NCBI RefSeq assembly: GCF_009727055.1
Contig: NC_052351.1
Span: 10,531,203 to 10,595,202, forward strand
Direction: 5' to 3'
DNA from: Benincasa hispida
Lineage: Eukaryota > Streptophyta > Magnoliopsida > Cucurbitales > Cucurbitaceae
Length of the DNA: 64,000 bases
The notes under the pieces are model-generated. The model did not search any database. It was not told the origin of the DNA and was given only the letters and a program-made list of their open reading frames with translations. The position numbers were made by a program, and so were the translations under genes. This document shows positions 60,201-64,000 of this stretch, piece by piece (position 1 is the stretch's first letter; each line of letters starts with the position of its first letter).

Positions 60201-60545
60201 AGTTAAGAATGGAAACCGAAGAGACTGTAGCCGGTTAGTGAGGAAGACGATGAGACAGCAGAAGATGAGAGGTTTTTGGCCAAAGATTGCCTTTCTGATT
60301 TTCTGATATATTCATTATACAGAGGTGTATACTTTATAAAATTGGAATCCCTAATTTTGGGATTTCAATGAAAAATGAATAAAATAATAGTTATACATGT
60401 GTTGTGATCTGATTTGTCCTTCTATAACTACAATATTCTTTCTGTTAATTGGTAAGGCTATAATTATAAGGACTTTTCTTGCTGACTGAGTTGTTGAGTG
60501 GCCTTCCCTTTGGTGATGTGGTTGGCTGTGTTGGCATCCTTAACA
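60201..60545 (-). repeat. 5' LTR of the 5.3-kb copia
   Basis: Same ends and length as the copy at 55226. Adjacent to the primer site on its left and to the target duplication CTAAC on its right. Confidence 0.95.
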
Positions 60546-60550
60546 CTAAC

Positions 60551-61669
60551 ATCTGCTTCAGATATGTACAATACTAACGGTGTTAGCATAAGTGTGGTTT
60601 TCGAGGTTGCAGAGTTCTAATCAGTGAGCTCTACTTTGTTATTTTTCTTTTGGTGAAACTGAACAAGCTCAACTAGATCAATCCAATACTTGAGACTAAT
60701 CGAATGGGCAGATTCCAAAAAAAGTTTAGACCTAAGCCTTATCTTGGATAAACTCCCACAAAAATTTGAATTGGCATATGAATCCATCATGTTTACTTAA
60801 TATGTAGTATTATTAAGTGAGGATAAATGTTTAAAAAGTTTACAAACATTAGTTTGGGTGGTTGGGAGAGAGAACTGGCATTACCACTTGGTGCGGTGAA
60901 AGAGTTACAATTATGGTAAGGGGCTGATTCAACAAAGAAGGAAAAAAGAAACAAAGAAAGAAAGAAAAAGAAAAGTTCAAAATGAGTGGGTATGGAAGAT
61001 TGTATAAATTATTATTTATAATAATTTAGGAGAAAGTGAAGGGAGACTTGTCCACGTTAACACAGTCACGTGAGGGACCTTTAATATTAATATTGTTGTT
61101 TTCAAAACTTATTAGAGAAATATTGTTGTTTTGGGAGTTCGAGGCTAGAGGTCGAACGTTGAGAACTCGACTAATGTGGAGGTCGAATGTTGAGAACTCG
61201 ACGAACAAAGAAAAACTTGGAAATAATACATAAGCCGAAACTTCAACCCTCGACAAAGGAAATCTCGCGAATCTCACTTAAGTTGTCAAAGGTTGAAGTT
61301 TCGACACACATACACCCTCGAGATTGCAGGTTTATTACTTTTCTTTTTCCCTCATAGAGGAAATAAAGTAATGAGATGGTATACTATATGTATCTGTGTA
61401 CTCGAGCTGCTTCTAACAACCTATACATTTTGTTATCATTTCGAATTAGATGAAGGCTTGTGGGATTGACGTGAGGGGGTGGGGATGGCTATATTTCTGG
61501 GAGTGAACTCCAGGTGAATATGAAGCGCATGGATACAAGTTATGCCTTGGAATGAAAGACATTTCGAATTAGCTTTGTCTACGAACAAAATTTTGTATAT
61601 TAGGTTGTCGAAGGTTACACACATGTCGAAACTTCAAAGCGATTAAGGAGATAAGTGGGCTGAAGCAGA
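60551..61669. other. Spacer with inverted repeats, no gene
   Basis: No domain-bearing frame. 61130-61210 repeats GAGGTCGAACGTTGAGAACTCG twice in slightly changed form. A larger inverted repeat follows at 61236-61303, and a third CGAAACTTCAA copy lies near 61628. This could be the subterminal region of a DNA element, but no terminus is recognised. Confidence 0.45.
61236..61303. repeat. Inverted repeat, 21-bp arms
   Basis: CGAAACTTCAACCCTCGACAA-type arm (61236-61256) pairs with 61283-61303 with one or two mismatches around a 26-bp loop. Confidence 0.7.
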
Positions 61670-62272
61670 TTAAGGAGAGAGAGAGAGATTCAAAACGAGA
61701 TAGTAGGAGAGAGCGAGATGTTGAACGAGATTTTAAGAGAGAGCGAGATTCAAAGCGAGAATGTTGAAGAAAGCGAGATTTAGTTTATATTGACTAATCT
61801 GACTAACATTGAACTTGGTAAAATGAATGGTTGAATAATTGAAAAATGAGATTATTCAGGAATACACATTGAATGCTAAGATTACGCATTGAGTTTCTGG
61901 TAGTAGATCCATAATTAAAAAAGTGTTTGTGATTGTTCCAGAAGAAATGAAAGCTAGTAATCATTAATGGAAAAATAACAACAATAACAGAGAGAGCGAG
62001 ATATTTAGAGAGAGCGAGAGTGAGAGAGCGAGATCTTAGGAGAGAGCGAGAGCGAGATCTTAGAAGAGAGCGAAAGTGAGAGAGCGAGATTAGGAGAGAG
62101 CGATATTGAGAGAGAGCGAGAGTGAGAGAGCGAGATATTAGGAGAGAGCGAGATTAGGAGAGAGCGATACTGAGAGAGCGAGACCTTAGGAGAGAGCGAG
62201 AGTGAGAGAGCGAGATCTTAGGAGAGAGCGAGATTGAAAGAGCGAGATCTTAGAAGAGAGCGAGAGTCTTCA
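61670..62272. repeat. Purine-rich minisatellite, GAGAGAGCGAGAT units
   Basis: Two blocks. The first (61675-61780) has looser AGAGAGCGAGATTCAAAGCG units. The second (61988-62272) is a dense array of GAGAGCGAGAT with interspersed CTTAGGA. Almost no pyrimidines occur on the plus strand except in CGAG and CTTA, giving strong strand asymmetry. Confidence 0.9.
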
Positions 62273-62289
62273 CTTTATTTGAACTTTCC

Positions 62290-62690
62290 ATAGAAATATA
62301 TATAAAAAAAGAGAAAAAAGAGCTAATAATCATACTATAATTGAATAATCATTAGACTATAATTGAATATATTAGATTATTATACTATAATTGAATAATC
62401 AAATTAGACAATAAATTGAATAATACTAGATTATTATACTATAATTGAATAATCATTAGACAACAAAATTGAATATATTAGACTATTATACTACAATTGA
62501 ATAATCATTAGACAACAATTGAATATATTAGATTATTATAATGTAAAACTTTATTGATTAACAAAACACAAAAAAATTGAATATACAATAGATTATTATA
62601 AAAAAAATTGAATATACATAAATTATAATAAAAAAATTGAATATACAATAAAATGAATATATAATAAAAAAAATTATTTATTATTCAATC
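62290..62690. repeat. AT-rich tandem repeat around ATTGAATAATCATTAGAC
   Basis: Degenerate units of about 55-60 bp containing ATTGAATATATTAGATTATT and ATACTATAATTGAATAATCA, five or so copies, decaying into (A)n-TTGAATATAC units toward 62690. Confidence 0.75.
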
Positions 62691-62691
62691 C

Positions 62692-63075
62692 CTAACTATC
62701 TGGAGCCCGTCTTAGTAACGAAGGACACTTTCTTCGATTATGCCCTAACTGGTTACAAAATCCACATCGTTGTCGAGTGGTTGGTTTTGTCCAATCCATC
62801 TCGTTGTGATAACATGAACTTTTCGGTCTACCAGGTCTTTTCAACAACGATGAATCAGAATGTAAGACAGGCATATTAGGGTGCATGATCCATTAATCTT
62901 CATGTGGTACAGATTGAAATTGAGGAGAGTAACATTTAGCATACGTTGACAATTTGTAGTAGTCCTCAATAAAATCTTCGTAGTTCATGTTAAAATATAA
63001 GCAAATGACCATAAAATGCGAGCATGGAATGCCAAATGCTTGCCACTTGTTACATGAACAGTACTGCTTAGTATG
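62692..63075 (-). pseudogene. MULE (MuDR-type) transposase C-terminus: SWIM and CCHC zinc fingers
   Basis: Reading leftward from 63070: YCSCNKWQAFGIPCSH, a SWIM zinc finger (CxC...CxH), then MNYEDFIEDYYKLSTYAKCY and a TAA stop at about 62890. The next frame ends GRPKSS, MDWTKPTTRQRCGFCNQLGH and NRRKCPS, a CCHC knuckle (CX2CX4HX4C) typical of MULE transposase tails. The DDE core is absent: the sequence to the right is a PMD-type gene on the other strand. Broken by the stop and 5' truncation. Confidence 0.82.
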
Positions 63076-63990
63076 ATGGCTTGTTCGAGATCACTAAGTC
63101 ATTTTGTTCACTTGATGTTCCTGCCACTGTTAGCTAACCTCCATGATGCGGGGCGGTATTCGTGGGGTGGAGCATGCTTGGTATGGTTATATAGACAACT
63201 ATGCAAATCAACAAGACTTGAGGTTCGAGAGATAGTTGGGCCTCTCATAATTTTGCAACTATGGGCTTGGGAGCGATTTCCAACAATGGCTCCACAGCTA
63301 CATCATGTTAATGACGGTCAGTTAGTTGGACGAGCCTACGATTCTCAGTATGTTATTTTAATTCAATTTAATTTTTATATCACTAATCTAGTTAATTTAA
63401 ATTCTAAATTATCAATTTAAAAATTTAGGTAGAAAGAATTTTTGTGTGACTAGGACAGCCACACATGTAGTTAACCAATATAGATACATGTTTGATCTGC
63501 TTCAACCTGCACAGGTACATTACACTAAACCTAATTGATTATTTTATTCACATTTTTATTGTATTTGTCTTTAATATTCTCTAATATAATATTTTGTGTT
63601 TCAGGTTATTTGAGAGTTGTACAAAATTATTGTGCATACTTTGCCTAATTTTTGTACGAATGGTCAAAACATATGGCGGACGATGAGTCCTCTCATATGT
63701 TTTCACATTGGTGAGTGGCATCTTCCTGACAGGGTGATGAGAACATTCAGTTTTTAACAAGAATGTCCCATGCGCCTTGTAATACTGAACCCATAACTGC
63801 ATGAATATTGACCTAAGGATTGAAAGAGTTGGTCCCGAAAATGTATAATTTTGGTAGTTTGATGACCACTATCGTGGCAAGGTTTATTGCAGTGGGGGTT
63901 TCTCTTTGAACAGTTTGACACAGATGTCAACTTCAGAATATATTCATTGGTATAATAATATCACAAGGTGCTAACATCACTCGTCCGGAG
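63073..63990 (+). pseudogene. Plant mobile domain (PMD) protein, running off the window
   Basis: The frame at about 63130-63345 reads LANLHDAGRYSWGGACLVWL, REIVGPLIILQLWAWERFPT and MAP, the hallmark of PMD proteins (PF10536), often annotated as protein phosphatase 7 long-form homologs. After intron-like gaps it continues NQYRYMFDLLQPAQVI, ELYKIIVHTLPNFC, IWRTMSPLICFHIGEWHLPD and RVMRTF, then further degraded pieces to the end. Stops and frame changes mark it as a pseudogene. PMD proteins in plants occur both as host silencing factors (MAIN/MAIL) and inside MULE or gypsy elements; the neighbouring MULE tail favours the latter. Confidence 0.82.
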
Positions 63991-64000
63991 CAGCTGTGGC

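Larger units (their letters stand above)
55226..60545 (-). mobile_element. Structurally complete Ty1/copia element, 5,320 bp, TSD CTAAC
   Basis: Two 345-bp LTRs bound a gag-PR-IN-RT-RH internal region on the minus strand. Perfect 5-bp duplications CTAAC flank it (55221-55225 and 60546-60550). Primer site (60186-60200) and polypurine tract (55571-55589) are in place. The LTRs differ at about 24 of 345 positions by eye (about 7%), mostly transitions, so the insertion is old. Frameshifts and stops in gag, integrase and RNase H show it cannot act alone. Confidence 0.95.

Noticed and set aside
61670..62272. Possible CRISPR-like array
   Set aside because: Units are contiguous and low-complexity with no unique spacers, and the DNA is plant nuclear.

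Overview
This window is plant nuclear DNA dominated by transposable elements. The only host gene with near-complete structure is a cysteine-rich receptor-like kinase (CRK) on the minus strand at 47505-50172. The split kinase gene with canonical GT/AG introns, Ty1/copia, Ty3/gypsy, CACTA, hAT and MULE elements, and AT-rich spacers all point to a dicot. The LTR and CACTA families look most like those of cucurbits such as melon or cucumber. That is inference from remembered family resemblance, not a search.

Layout. 1-374 is the right end of a CACTA element. 375-3142 holds fragments of two unrelated host genes (an acidic ribosomal P2-like exon and a B3-domain-like exon) and AT-rich spacer. 3143-7430 is a broken CACTA element whose transposase reading frame is split by a solo LTR with a perfect 5-bp target duplication. 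7431-10617 and 27158-28042 are two pieces of one degenerate plus-strand copia element. They are separated by a ~16.5-kb minus-strand composite (10618-27152) carrying three long LTRs, a gag remnant and three nested solo LTRs. 28043-37700 is a minus-strand Athila/Tat-type element with gag and a coiled-coil extra ORF but no visible pol. It sits in a minus-strand chromovirus-like gypsy element (37701-42122). 42123-45960 is a degenerate minus-strand copia. 45961-51345 is the host-gene island with the CRK and, upstream of it, a decayed hAT transposase. 51346-54680 is a CACTA element with a Transposase_24-like gene and a probable captured gene fragment. 55226-60545 is a structurally complete but mutated minus-strand copia with 345-bp LTRs and a perfect target duplication. 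60551-64000 holds satellite-like purine-rich repeats, a MULE transposase C-terminus and a plant-mobile-domain (PMD) pseudogene running off the right edge.

Interactions. Insertion order can be read from target duplications and interrupted reading frames: copia H is oldest, then the B/D copia inside its integrase, then solo LTRs inside that. Almost every LTR element here lies on the minus strand; copia H and probably the solo LTR at 19659 are the exceptions. Two 38-bp sequences identical to back-to-back Tn5 mosaic ends (29474-29511 and 35544-35581), each flanked by a direct duplication, are library artefacts in the assembly and not biology.

I found no convincing undescribed biological system. 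The observations with most value are the assembly artefacts, the one-base frameshift in the CRK transmembrane exon, and the nested insertion history.
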